Made by a program: the position numbers and the translations under genes. A DNA stretch of 11,069 nt from JALYRV01 sp036675475 (GTDB lineage Bacteria > Acidobacteriota > Vicinamibacteria > Vicinamibacterales > SCN-69-37), in assembly GCA_036675475.1 (NCBI GenBank), contig JAKFEY010000074.1, positions 1 to 11,069 on the forward strand, given 5' to 3'. Below, piece by piece: positions 1 to 6,607 of the stretch (positions are counted from its first letter, which is position 1; each line of letters starts with the position of its first letter). A model generated the notes under the pieces. The model did no database searches. It saw nothing but the letters and a program-made list of their open reading frames with translations, and was not told where the DNA came from.

Positions 1-1
1 C

Positions 2-934
2 AGCACCGCGGCGGCGGCCGCCGCCGAGGCGCCGAAACCGGTGCCGGCGCTGCTGCCGCCCGTGGTGGCGCGCGTCAACGGCGAGGAGATCACGCGCGCC
101 GATCTCGAGCGGTCGATTCGCGGCGTCGAAACGCAGCTCAATCAGCGCATGCCGGCCGACAAGCGCGACGGCGTCGTGCGCGGCGTGCTCGAGCGGTTGA
201 TCAACTATCGCCTGCTGCTGCAGGAGGCGCGCGCGCGCGGCATCGAAGTGCCGGCGGCCGAAATCGACGCGCAGCTGCGCGCGCTCGCGCAGCAGTTTCC
301 CAGCGAGGAGGCGCTCAGAAACGCGCTCGTCACGCGCGGCGTGACGGTGGACATGCTGCGCGACGACGCGCGGCGCGACCTGCGCGTGGCGAAACTGGTC
401 AGCCAGGAAGCCGGCAAGGACGTCGCCGTGCCGGTGGAGGATGTCCGCAAGTTCTACGACGCCAATCTCGAGCGCTTCCGGCAGCCCGAGATGGCGCGCG
501 CGTCGCACGTCTTCGTGCGCGTCCCCGCCGGCGCCGACGACAAGACGAAGAACGCCATGCGCGTGCGCGCCGAGGCGATCATGCGGCTGGCGAAGCGCGG
601 CGACGACTTCGCCGCGCTCGCGCAGAACTACTCCGAGGACCGCACCACCGGCGTGAAGGGCGGCGATCTCGGCTGGTTCAACAAAGGCGCGACGCCGAAG
701 GAATTCGACGACGTCGTCTTCGCCCTGCAGCCGAATGAAGTCGGCGGCCTCGCCCACACCTCGGACGGCTTCCACATCGTCAAGGTCACCGGCCGCCGGC
801 CCTCGCGCATCCAGGCGTTCGAGGAAGTGCAGACCGACCTGGCCACTTATCTGCTGCGCGAACTCCAGGACCGGCTGACGGTGGACCTGATCAACAAGCT
901 GCGCGAGAAAGCGAAGATCGAGATCCTCTTCTAG
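2..934 (+). CDS. Parvulin-type peptidyl-prolyl isomerase, SurA/PrsA-like (5'-partial)
   Basis: Likely an exported foldase that isomerises prolyl bonds or chaperones secreted and outer-membrane proteins. The frame is open from base 2, so the true start and any signal peptide lie upstream of the window; a GTG at 41 is in frame but is preceded by an Ala/Pro-rich stretch typical of a mature N-terminus or linker. Numbering from that GTG, residues 7-120 form a SurA-N-like helical region (VVARVNGEEITRADLE, then a long helix with LINYRLLLQEA), followed by a PpiC/rotamase domain at about 150-250 with the family landmarks ARASHVFVR, YSED, KGGDLGWF and GFHIVKV. A helical tail ends at residue 297 with a TAG stop. 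SurA has two parvulin domains; only one is seen here, closer to PrsA or a single-domain SurA-like protein. The amidohydrolase follows 40 bases later on the same strand. Confidence 0.85.
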   Translation, partial: STAAAAAAEAPKPVPALLPPVVARVNGEEITRADLERSIRGVETQLNQRMPADKRDGVVRGVLERLINYRLLLQEARARGIEVPAAEIDAQLRALAQQFPSEEALRNALVTRGVTVDMLRDDARRDLRVAKLVSQEAGKDVAVPVEDVRKFYDANLERFRQPEMARASHVFVRVPAGADDKTKNAMRVRAEAIMRLAKRGDDFAALAQNYSEDRTTGVKGGDLGWFNKGATPKEFDDVVFALQPNEVGGLAHTSDGFHIVKVTGRRPSRIQAFEEVQTDLATYLLRELQDRLTVDLINKLREKAKIEILF

Positions 935-940
935 TGGATT

Positions 941-972
941 TGGTGATCTGGTGATCTGGTGATTTGGTGATC
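941..972 (+). repeat. Four tandem octamers TGGTGATC before the amidohydrolase start
   Basis: Four head-to-tail 8-base units fill most of the 40-base gap between the isomerase stop and the amidohydrolase ATG at 975: three are TGGTGATC and the third is TGGTGATT. The preceding TGGATT looks like a decayed fifth unit. The unit contains GGTGATC, complementary to the GAUCACC stretch of the conserved 3' tail of 16S rRNA, next to the core anti-Shine-Dalgarno. The last GGTGA lies 4 bases before the ATG. The repeat could be a slippage product, a multi-copy extended ribosome-binding region, or a dispersed genomic simple repeat. Confidence 0.8.
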
Positions 973-974
973 TC

Positions 975-2306
975 ATGAAGACCCTGATCACGGATGCGGT
1001 CGTGTTGACGCTCAACGACGCGCACGACATCGTGCGCGGATCCGTGGGCGTCATCGACGGCCGCATCGCGTTTGTGGGCGGCATTCCTGACGCGCACAGC
1101 GCGACCCGCTTCGACGACACCATTGACGCCGGCGGCGCGTATCTGCTGCCCGGATTCATCCAGACGCACATCCATCTGTGCCAGACGCTGTTTCGCACGA
1201 TGGCCGACGATCGGCCGCTGCTCGACTGGCTGCGCGCGCGTGTGTGGCCGCTCGAGGCCGCGCACGACGCCGCCACGCTGCGGGTATCGGCGCGTCTGGC
1301 CGCGGCGGAGCTGCTCAAGGGCGGCACCACCACGGCGCTGACGATGGAGACGGTACACGAGACGGAGGCGGTGTTCGAGGCGCTCGAGCCGACGGGGCTG
1401 CGCGCGACGGTCGGCAAGTGCCTGATGGACGCCGACGCGCTCGCGCCGGCGCGGCTGCAGGAAGATGCGGGCGCCGCGATCGACGAAAGTCTCGCGCTGC
1501 ACAAGCGCTGGCACGGCGCGGCGGGCGGGCGGCTGCGGGTGGCGCTGGCGCCGCGGTTCGCGGTGTCGTGCTCGCGCGAATTACTCGAGGGCGTGGCGCA
1601 TGCTGCCGACGCGCACGGCCTGCTCGTGCACACGCACGCGTCGGAGAACCGCGATGAGGTGGCACTCGTGCAGCGCATGACCGGCATGAGCAATCTCGAC
1701 TATCTCGCTTCGACGGGACTCGCGACCGCGCGGCTGTGCGCGGCGCACTGTGTGTGGCCGACCGATGCCGAGCAGGGCATGATGGCCGAGCGCGGCGTGA
1801 AGGTCATGCACTGCCCCGGATCGAACCTCAAGCTGGGATCGGGCATCGCGCCGGTGGTGGACATGCGGCGCCGCGGCATCAGCGTGTCGCTCGGCGCCGA
1901 CGGCGCGGCGTGCAACAACCAGCTCGACATGTTTCAGGAGATGCGGCTCGCGGCCACGCTGCAGGCCGTGCGGTACGCGCCGGGCGCGCTGACGGCGCGC
2001 GACGCCGTCTGGATGGCAACCCGCGAGGGTGCGCGCGCGGTCGGGCTCGAACACGAGATTGGATCGATCGAATCGGGCAAGCGCGCGGATCTCGTGCTGA
2101 TGCAGCCGTCGCCGCTGCACGCCGCGCCTGACCTGGAGCCGTACTCGTCCATCGTTTACGGCATGCGCGCGTCGGACGTGCGGGCCACGTGGGTGGACGG
2201 CGCGTGCCTGGTGCGCGACGGCCGGCTGGTCCGGGAGGACGAAAAGGCGCTTGTGGCCGAGGCCCGGACGGCCGCCGGCGCGCTCATCGGCCGGGCCTTG
2301 GTATAA
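975..2306 (+). CDS. Amidohydrolase, 5'-deoxyadenosine / S-adenosylhomocysteine deaminase family
   Basis: Metal-dependent deaminase of the amidohydrolase superfamily (the group holding MtaD, DadD and AtzA/TrzN-like enzymes), probably acting on an adenosine-type base released from S-adenosylmethionine chemistry. Length 443 aa is normal. Visible active-site elements: the HxH pair in QTHIHLCQ (His65, His67), the third metal His and catalytic Glu in HTHASEN (His221, Glu224), AAHCVW (His258), and the metal Asp in LGADGA (Asp309). The C-terminal ESGKRADLVLM rebuilds the composite beta-sandwich made with the N-terminus. The pattern GIxxTHIHLCQTLFR...LLDWL...WPLEAAH matches proteins annotated as 5'-deoxyadenosine deaminase; substrate cannot be fixed from sequence. 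Start ATG 975 follows a GGTGA motif in the octamer repeat. Its TAA stop (2304-2306) lies inside the -10 element of the hrcA promoter. Confidence 0.85.
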   Translation: MKTLITDAVVLTLNDAHDIVRGSVGVIDGRIAFVGGIPDAHSATRFDDTIDAGGAYLLPGFIQTHIHLCQTLFRTMADDRPLLDWLRARVWPLEAAHDAATLRVSARLAAAELLKGGTTTALTMETVHETEAVFEALEPTGLRATVGKCLMDADALAPARLQEDAGAAIDESLALHKRWHGAAGGRLRVALAPRFAVSCSRELLEGVAHAADAHGLLVHTHASENRDEVALVQRMTGMSNLDYLASTGLATARLCAAHCVWPTDAEQGMMAERGVKVMHCPGSNLKLGSGIAPVVDMRRRGISVSLGADGAACNNQLDMFQEMRLAATLQAVRYAPGALTARDAVWMATREGARAVGLEHEIGSIESGKRADLVLMQPSPLHAAPDLEPYSSIVYGMRASDVRATWVDGACLVRDGRLVREDEKALVAEARTAAGALIGRALV

Positions 2307-2307
2307 T
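2299..2307 (+). promoter_or_regulatory. Extended -10 promoter of hrcA-grpE-dnaJ
   Basis: TGGTATAAT is a perfect extended -10 (TGn followed by consensus TATAAT at 2302-2307) in otherwise very GC-rich DNA. No good -35 hexamer is found at 16-18 bases upstream, as is common for extended -10 promoters. Transcription would start at about 2313-2315, at the left edge of the CIRCE operator. The TATAAT contains the TAA stop codon of the amidohydrolase, so the promoter is embedded in the end of the upstream gene. Confidence 0.75.
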
Positions 2308-2312
2308 TGCCG

Positions 2313-2339
2313 TTAGCACTCTCGGTGAGTGACTGCTAA
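2313..2339 (+). promoter_or_regulatory. CIRCE operator (HrcA binding site)
   Basis: TTAGCACTC, 9 bases, GACTGCTAA: the left arm matches the CIRCE consensus exactly and the right arm (consensus GAGTGCTAA) differs at one base. HrcA binds this inverted repeat to repress chaperone operons, so hrcA is autoregulated here. The final A of the right arm is the first base of the hrcA ATG (2339). The 9-base spacer contains GGTGAG (2324-2329), a plausible Shine-Dalgarno 9-10 bases before the start, so operator, leader and ribosome-binding site are the same 27 bases. Confidence 0.95.
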
Positions 2340-3397
2340 TGAGCGCCGCAAACCTCGAATTAACCGAACGTCAACGCCGCATCCTGGCACGCCTGGTCGC
2401 CGAGTTCATCGAGCAGGGCGAGCCGGTGTCGTCGCTGTGGCTGGCCGAACGGTCGGGCCTCGGCCTGTCGTCGGCGACGGTGCGCAACATTCTGGCGCGG
2501 CTGGAAGAGCTTGGGCTCGTCAAGCAGCCGCACACCTCGGCCGGCCGGGTGCCGACCGACCAGGGTTATCGGACCTACGTGGATCTGCTGATGGAAGGCC
2601 GCCGGCGCATGAAGCCGTCGGCCGACGTCGAGGCGCGGCTGCGCAAGGCCGGCTCGCTCGACGCGGTGCTCGACAACGCGTCGCAGGAGCTGTCGCGCGC
2701 GTCGCATCACATCGGGTTCGCCATCGCGACGGCGGCGTCCGACGCGGTGCTGCAGCACATCGAGTTCGTGCCGCTCGACAGCCGCAAGGTGCTGGTCGTG
2801 GTGGTGTCGGCCGGCGGCCAGGTCACGCACAAGGTGGTCGAGTACGGCGAGGGCGTGGATTCGTCCGCGCTGCGGCAGGCGGCCAACTACATCAACGCCG
2901 AGTTTTCGGGCCTGCGGATCAGCGAAGTGCGCGAGGCGCTGCTCGCGCGGCTGCAGGAAGAGCGCACCATTTACGACGAGCTGCTGCAGCGCGCGCTCAG
3001 GCTCGCGCAGTCGGGGCTCGAGGAAATCAACGCCATCACGCCCGGCATGTCGCTGTTCATCCAGGGCACCTCGTCGCTGTTCGAACGCGTGGGCGCGCAC
3101 GACGAGCGCCTGTCACTCGACACGCTGCGGTCGCTGTTCCGGATGATCGAGGAGAAGCACCGGCTGGTGGAGCTGCTGACGCAGTACATCGAGGCGCCCG
3201 GCGTGACGGTGCTCATCGGCACGGAGAATCCGTCGCCCGATCTGCATCCGTTCAGCGTGGTGGCGTCGACCTATCAGGAAGGCGATCGCGTGGGCGCGGT
3301 GGGCGTCATCGGCCCGACGCGCATGCGCTATCAGAAAACGATTAATGCCGTCGACGGCGTCGCGCAAGTCGTGACGCGCGTCTTCGACGCGTCTTAG
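2339..3397 (+). CDS. hrcA: Heat-inducible transcription repressor HrcA
   Basis: Dimeric repressor of class I heat-shock genes that binds CIRCE; its folding is classically linked to GroEL. At 352 aa it has the usual length. Residues 8-60 are the winged helix (LTERQRRILARLVAEFIEQGEPVSS in pieces, then GLSSATVRNILARLEELG), followed by the family signature PHTSAGRVPTDQGYRTYVD at 64-82. The rest is the GAF-like regulatory and dimerisation part, ending in the conserved IGPTRMRYQKTINAVDGV region. The ATG at 2339 overlaps the CIRCE right arm. It is first in an operon with grpE (41-base gap) and dnaJ. A long alternative frame over the same bases (2329-3345) is a GC-rich shadow. Confidence 0.97.
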   Translation: MSAANLELTERQRRILARLVAEFIEQGEPVSSLWLAERSGLGLSSATVRNILARLEELGLVKQPHTSAGRVPTDQGYRTYVDLLMEGRRRMKPSADVEARLRKAGSLDAVLDNASQELSRASHHIGFAIATAASDAVLQHIEFVPLDSRKVLVVVVSAGGQVTHKVVEYGEGVDSSALRQAANYINAEFSGLRISEVREALLARLQEERTIYDELLQRALRLAQSGLEEINAITPGMSLFIQGTSSLFERVGAHDERLSLDTLRSLFRMIEEKHRLVELLTQYIEAPGVTVLIGTENPSPDLHPFSVVASTYQEGDRVGAVGVIGPTRMRYQKTINAVDGVAQVVTRVFDAS

Positions 3398-3438
3398 GGC
3401 AACGCGCCGCGATTACCACTTTCCAGTAAACGAACACC

Positions 3439-4008
3439 ATGACCGACAATCCCCAGCAGCCTTTCGACGAGGTGCTCGAGCCCGCCACGGACGGCGGCAC
3501 CGACGCCGCGGCCATTCCGACCGAGCGTCCCGAGGACGCCGCCGCCGGGCTCGACGACAACCCTGCCCGCGCGGCGCAGGAGCGTGACGCGTACCGCGAT
3601 CAGCTGCTCCGCCTGGGCGCGGAGTTCGACAACTTCCGCAAGCGCATGGAGCGCGAGCGGCTGCAGCTGTTCGCGCGCGCCACGGAAGAGGCCGTGCGCG
3701 ACATCCTGCCGATCGTCGACGACCTCGAGCGCGCGCTCGCGGCCGACACCGGCGATGTCGCGGGCAGCTTTCATCAGGGCATCGAGATGATCTACCGGCA
3801 GATGCTCGAGATGCTGCGGCGCCGCGGGGTCGAGCCGATTGACGCCCTCGGCCAGGACTTCGATCCCAACATCCACGAAGCCGTCGCGTACGAGCCGGCC
3901 GAAGGCCGCCGCGAAGGCGAGATCATCGGCGAGCTGCGGCGCGGCTACCGCCTCGGCGATCGGCTCGTGCGGCCGGCGATGGTCCGCGTGGCGCAGGAAC
4001 TTCGCTAG
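3439..4008 (+). CDS. grpE: Nucleotide exchange factor GrpE
   Basis: Dimeric co-chaperone that releases ADP from DnaK. The 189-aa protein has an acidic, low-complexity N-terminus (1-45), a long heptad-like coiled-coil helix (about 47-100, RDQLLRLGAEFDNFRKRMERE), and the C-terminal beta domain with the GrpE signature: PIDALGQDFDPNIHEAV (133-149) and GYRLGDRLVRPAMVRVA (169-185). ATG 3439 is the first possible start, since an in-frame TAA lies at 3426-3428. No clear Shine-Dalgarno is visible. It sits between hrcA and dnaJ; the dnaK that many bacteria carry between grpE and dnaJ is missing, with only 32 bases in that gap. Confidence 0.96.
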   Translation: MTDNPQQPFDEVLEPATDGGTDAAAIPTERPEDAAAGLDDNPARAAQERDAYRDQLLRLGAEFDNFRKRMERERLQLFARATEEAVRDILPIVDDLERALAADTGDVAGSFHQGIEMIYRQMLEMLRRRGVEPIDALGQDFDPNIHEAVAYEPAEGRREGEIIGELRRGYRLGDRLVRPAMVRVAQELR

Positions 4009-4030
4009 GTGGGGCGCAGGGCCCCCCACC
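4008..4030 (+). other. Stem-loop between grpE and dnaJ
   Basis: GGTGGGG (4008-4014) and CCCCACC (4024-4030) form a perfect 7-bp stem around a 9-base loop, starting at the last base of the grpE stop and ending right before the dnaJ ribosome-binding site GGAGAG (4031-4036). There is no U-tract, so a terminator is unlikely; a role in mRNA stability or in tuning DnaJ translation is possible but unproven. Confidence 0.5.
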
Positions 4031-4040
4031 GGAGAGATTC

Positions 4041-5183
4041 GTGAAACGGGACTATTACGAAGTTCTTGGCGTCGAGCGCTCCGCCTCCGACCAGGACATC
4101 AAGAGCGCGTACCGCAAGCAGGCGCTGAAGTTTCATCCCGACCGCAATCCCGGCGACGCGGCCGCCGAGGAAAAGTTCAAGGAAGCGGCCGAGGCCTATT
4201 CCGTGCTGGCCGACCGGGACAAGCGCGCGCGGTACGACCGCTTCGGCCATCAGGGCGTCGGCGCCGCCGGCGCGCAGGGGTTCGATCCGACGATCTTCGC
4301 GGACTTCGGCGATCTGTTCTCGAATCTCGGCGACGTGTTCGGCTTCGGCGACGTGTTCGGCGGCCGCGGCCGGCGCGGCGGGCCGCAGCGCGGCTCCGAT
4401 CTGCGCTACGACCTCGAGATCACGTTCGAGGAATCGTACGCCGGCACCGAGAGCTCCATCCAGATTCCGCGCGACGAGACGTGCGAGACGTGCGAGGGCA
4501 CCGGCGCGGCCGAGGGCACGAAGCCGGAAACGTGCAAGGAATGCGCGGGACGCGGACAGCTGCGCTATCAGCAGGGGTTCTTCACGGTCGCGCGCCCGTG
4601 TCCGCACTGCCGCGGCACCGGCCGCATCATCGCCAACCCGTGCGCGACGTGCCGCGGCCAGGGCCGCGTGTCGCAGGAGCGCACGCTCAAGATCAAGATT
4701 CCCGCCGGCATTGCCAACGGCCAGCAGATTCGGCTGTACGGCGAGGGCGAGCACGGCCTGGCCGGCGGCCCGACAGGTGACTTGTACGTCGTGGTGCACG
4801 TCGCAGATCACGCGTTCTTTCAGCGCGAGGGCGACGACCTGCACATCCAGATGCCGGTGACGTTCCCCGCGCTCGCGCTCGGCGCGCGCCTCGCGGTGCC
4901 GACGCCGTCGGGCGGCGAGACCACGGTGGACGTGCCCGCCGGCACGCCGTCGGGCACGCGGCTGCGCGTGCGCGGCAAAGGCATGCCGAACGTGCAGGGC
5001 CGCAGCCGCGGCGACCTCTACGCGCAGGTCGTGGTGCAGGTGCCGAAGAAGCTGACGAAAGAACAGCGCGCCGCGCTCGAGACGCTGGGCGAGGTGATGC
5101 CGATGGGCAAGCCCTCGCCCACCGAGGTGGACACCGTCGAAGACCGCTCGGTCTTCGACAAGGTCAAAGACCTGTTCGGGTAG
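4041..5183 (+). CDS. dnaJ: Chaperone DnaJ (Hsp40, type I)
   Basis: J-protein that delivers unfolded clients to DnaK and stimulates its ATPase. All parts of a type I DnaJ are present in 380 aa: J domain 1-72 with the HPD motif at 32-34, Gly/Phe-rich linker about 73-115, four zinc-binding CxxCxGxG repeats (CETCEGTG 148, CKECAGRG 165, CPHCRGTG 187, CATCRGQG 201), and C-terminal client-binding domains ending near 345. The start is GTG at 4041, with GGAGAG four bases upstream; the next residues KRDYYEVLGV match the family N-terminus, so no earlier start is needed. Last gene of the hrcA operon. Its stop TAG (5181-5183) is the TAG of the GTAG foot of a REP element, so translation ends inside the repeat. 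Confidence 0.97.
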   Translation: MKRDYYEVLGVERSASDQDIKSAYRKQALKFHPDRNPGDAAAEEKFKEAAEAYSVLADRDKRARYDRFGHQGVGAAGAQGFDPTIFADFGDLFSNLGDVFGFGDVFGGRGRRGGPQRGSDLRYDLEITFEESYAGTESSIQIPRDETCETCEGTGAAEGTKPETCKECAGRGQLRYQQGFFTVARPCPHCRGTGRIIANPCATCRGQGRVSQERTLKIKIPAGIANGQQIRLYGEGEHGLAGGPTGDLYVVVHVADHAFFQREGDDLHIQMPVTFPALALGARLAVPTPSGGETTVDVPAGTPSGTRLRVRGKGMPNVQGRSRGDLYAQVVVQVPKKLTKEQRAALETLGEVMPMGKPSPTEVDTVEDRSVFDKVKDLFG

Positions 5184-5225
5184 CGCAGGCCTTCAGGCCT
5201 GCGGGCAGCGGCCTTCAGGCCTGCG
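5180..5225 (+). repeat. REP doublet between dnaJ and prmA
   Basis: GTAG (5180-5183) is followed by a 20-base hairpin (5184-5203) with two perfect 9-base arms, CGCAGGCCT and AGGCCTGCG, around a TC loop. After the 6-base spacer GGCAGC comes a second, 5'-shortened copy (5210-5225, GGCCTTCAGGCCTGCG). The doublet fills the gap between convergent dnaJ and prmA and runs into both: it holds the dnaJ TAG, and on the minus strand its right end encodes the prmA ending Gln-Ala-TGA (stop 5215-5217). Hairpins of this kind at operon ends may end transcription or protect mRNA 3' ends. It is mirrored at 6597-6641. Confidence 0.93.
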
Positions 5226-6045
5226 ATCGCCGCATCACCAGACACACCCACCCATCGTCGCTCTCTCGCCCAACGACGCGGCACCTGCGGAACGCGCGCC
5301 GCACATCCTGTTCTTCCTCCCCGCGAAGGCCGCTCAGAATCAACGTCGCGGCGGCAGACGACAGCGCTTCCAGTTTCGAGGCGTACTTCACGAGTGTGGC
5401 CCCTGTGAGGTTCGCGGTAACGACATCAAACGGCACGCCGTTCTCGAGCCCTTCCAGTGGCGCGACGCGGAGATCGAGTTGCGCGTCGTTCAGCGCGGCG
5501 TTTTCGGCGGCGTTGGCAACGGCGTCCGGATCATTGTCGATGGCGACCACTCGCTGCGCTCCGCGTTTCGCCGCGGCAATGGCGAGTACGCCGGATCCGG
5601 TTCCCGCGTCGAGCACCGACGCGCCCCCGACCGGCGCGCGCTGCAGCGCCTCGAGGCACAACCTGGTCGTCGCGTGGTGTCCCGTGCCGAATCCGGTCGA
5701 GGGCACGATCACGATCACCTGCCCTGACGCATCCAGAGGCACATCCCAGGGAGGCGCAACCGTGAGGGCACCTGCGCGGATGGCCCGTAACGCCGCCTGA
5801 CTGCGTTCTGCCCAGTTGTCGTCCGGCACGTCGCGCGACGTTATGGTGGCGTCAGGCAGCATCCGCCGCACGGCCTCGGACGCTGCGTCCCGTTGATGCG
5901 CATCACTGATGAACGCCTGAATCGAGCCGTCGTCTGTTTCCTCGATGGCGATGACCCCGAAATCGTCCAGGGCCGCCGCCACCAGATCCATGAACTCCAC
6001 GGGCGGGTGACGCAACGAGACGCGAAGGGCGGGATAGAGGCGCAT
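5215..6045 (-). CDS. prmA: Ribosomal protein L11 methyltransferase PrmA
   Basis: S-adenosylmethionine-dependent enzyme that methylates ribosomal protein L11. With start ATG at 6043-6045 it has 276 aa, slightly shorter than the E. coli enzyme; the open frame runs on upstream to 6189 but those residues do not look like PrmA, while MRLYPALRVS begins the N-terminal L11-binding domain. Landmarks: STGFGTGHHATT (116-127, usually FGTGxHxTT), SAM motif I VLDAGTGSGVLAIAAAKRGA (144-163), AIDNDPDAV (168-176) and VVTANLTG (208-215, usually the NI/NL motif). The last residues Gln-Ala and the TGA stop are encoded by REP bases. It is convergent with dnaJ and divergent from the RAYT gene, whereas in many bacteria prmA follows dnaJ on the same strand. 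Confidence 0.93.
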   Translation of the reverse strand: MRLYPALRVSLRHPPVEFMDLVAAALDDFGVIAIEETDDGSIQAFISDAHQRDAASEAVRRMLPDATITSRDVPDDNWAERSQAALRAIRAGALTVAPPWDVPLDASGQVIVIVPSTGFGTGHHATTRLCLEALQRAPVGGASVLDAGTGSGVLAIAAAKRGAQRVVAIDNDPDAVANAAENAALNDAQLDLRVAPLEGLENGVPFDVVTANLTGATLVKYASKLEALSSAAATLILSGLRGEEEQDVRRAFRRCRVVGRESDDGWVCLVMRRSQA

Positions 6046-6082
6046 CCCGGTATCATCGCCCACCCGGAAGTCATTCACGCAG

Positions 6083-6125
6083 AACGGGCATGCGGCTTGC
6101 CCGTTTGGCTTCGTGCTCCCGAAGC
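6083..6125 (+). other. Two adjacent stem-loops at the RAYT start
   Basis: First: AACGGGCA (6083-6090) pairs with TGCCCGTT (6098-6105), a perfect 8-bp stem with a 7-base loop. Second: GCTTCG (6108-6113) pairs with CGAAGC (6120-6125) around a 6-base loop; its left arm includes the first base of the GTG start codon at 6113. They lie in the 67-base divergent gap between prmA and the RAYT gene. They may restrain transposase translation or act as a binding site. They do not resemble the REP hairpin. Confidence 0.5.
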
Positions 6126-6607
6126 GCGTCGGACGGCTGCCTGGCTTCGAATACAAGGGCCAGTTCGCGTATTTCCTTACGCTCTGCACCTTTGCGCGAC
6201 GCGAGCGATTCAGGGACGCGCGAGTCGTCGCCGAAGCGGATCGAACTTTCCGCGACGGTGCACGCCGGTGGGCGTTTCAGTTTCTCGCGTACTGCTACAT
6301 GCCGGACCACCTGCACCTCGTTTTGGCCGGCACGGCGCGCGACTCGGACCTGGCCGGGTTCATCAAAGACGCGAAACAGCGGACCGGATGCTGGCACGCG
6401 CAACGGTACTCGGCGCCGCTGTGGCAAACCGGATGGTTCGATCACATCATCCGGGATGACGAGAGCATCGAGCGTTACGTTTCGTACACGCTCGCCAATC
6501 CGGTAAGGGCCGGGCTGGTCGATCATTGGGATCAGTGGCCGTACTCGGGGACGACGATCGCGATGGCCGCCGAAGATTTTCAGAGGACGTTGAGAACGCA
6601 GGCCTGA
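6113..6607 (+). CDS. REP-associated tyrosine transposase (RAYT, Y1/HUH family)
   Basis: Single-strand DNA nicking and joining enzyme related to the IS200/IS605 transposases and linked to REP elements. The 164-aa length equals that of known RAYTs. The motif YCYMPDHLHLVL (60-71) holds the metal-binding HUH pair His66 and His68; LWQTGWFDHIIRDDES (103-118) and YVSYTLANPVRAGLV (122-136) are family signatures, with Tyr125 the likely catalytic nucleophile by its place five residues before the NP pair. N-terminal RLPGFEYKGQFAYFLTLCT is also typical. The only canonical start is GTG 6113 with no Shine-Dalgarno; the frame stays open upstream without ATG, GTG or TTG, so a weak start is likely. Its last two residues Gln-Ala and TGA stop come from the right REP doublet, the same ending as prmA. 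Base composition looks slightly less GC-rich than the neighbours. Confidence 0.92.
   Translation: MLPKRVGRLPGFEYKGQFAYFLTLCTFARRERFRDARVVAEADRTFRDGARRWAFQFLAYCYMPDHLHLVLAGTARDSDLAGFIKDAKQRTGCWHAQRYSAPLWQTGWFDHIIRDDESIERYVSYTLANPVRAGLVDHWDQWPYSGTTIAMAAEDFQRTLRTQA

Noticed and set aside
2251..2256. TTGTGG as a -35 for the hrcA promoter
   Set aside because: It lies about 45 bases from the TATAAT, far beyond a usable spacing.
2329..3345. A 338-residue plus-strand frame overlapping hrcA
   Set aside because: Shifted frame of hrcA with Arg/Gly/Ala-rich composition and no domain; the hrcA frame carries all HrcA signatures.
5184..5225. Classical Rho-independent terminator
   Set aside because: The stems are strong, but neither strand has a U-rich tract after the hairpin, so only a possible non-canonical terminator role is proposed.
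6046..6189. Longer PrmA starting at 6189
   Set aside because: The added N-terminal residues do not resemble PrmA and would overlap the RAYT coding start; ATG at 6043-6045 begins the normal family N-terminus.
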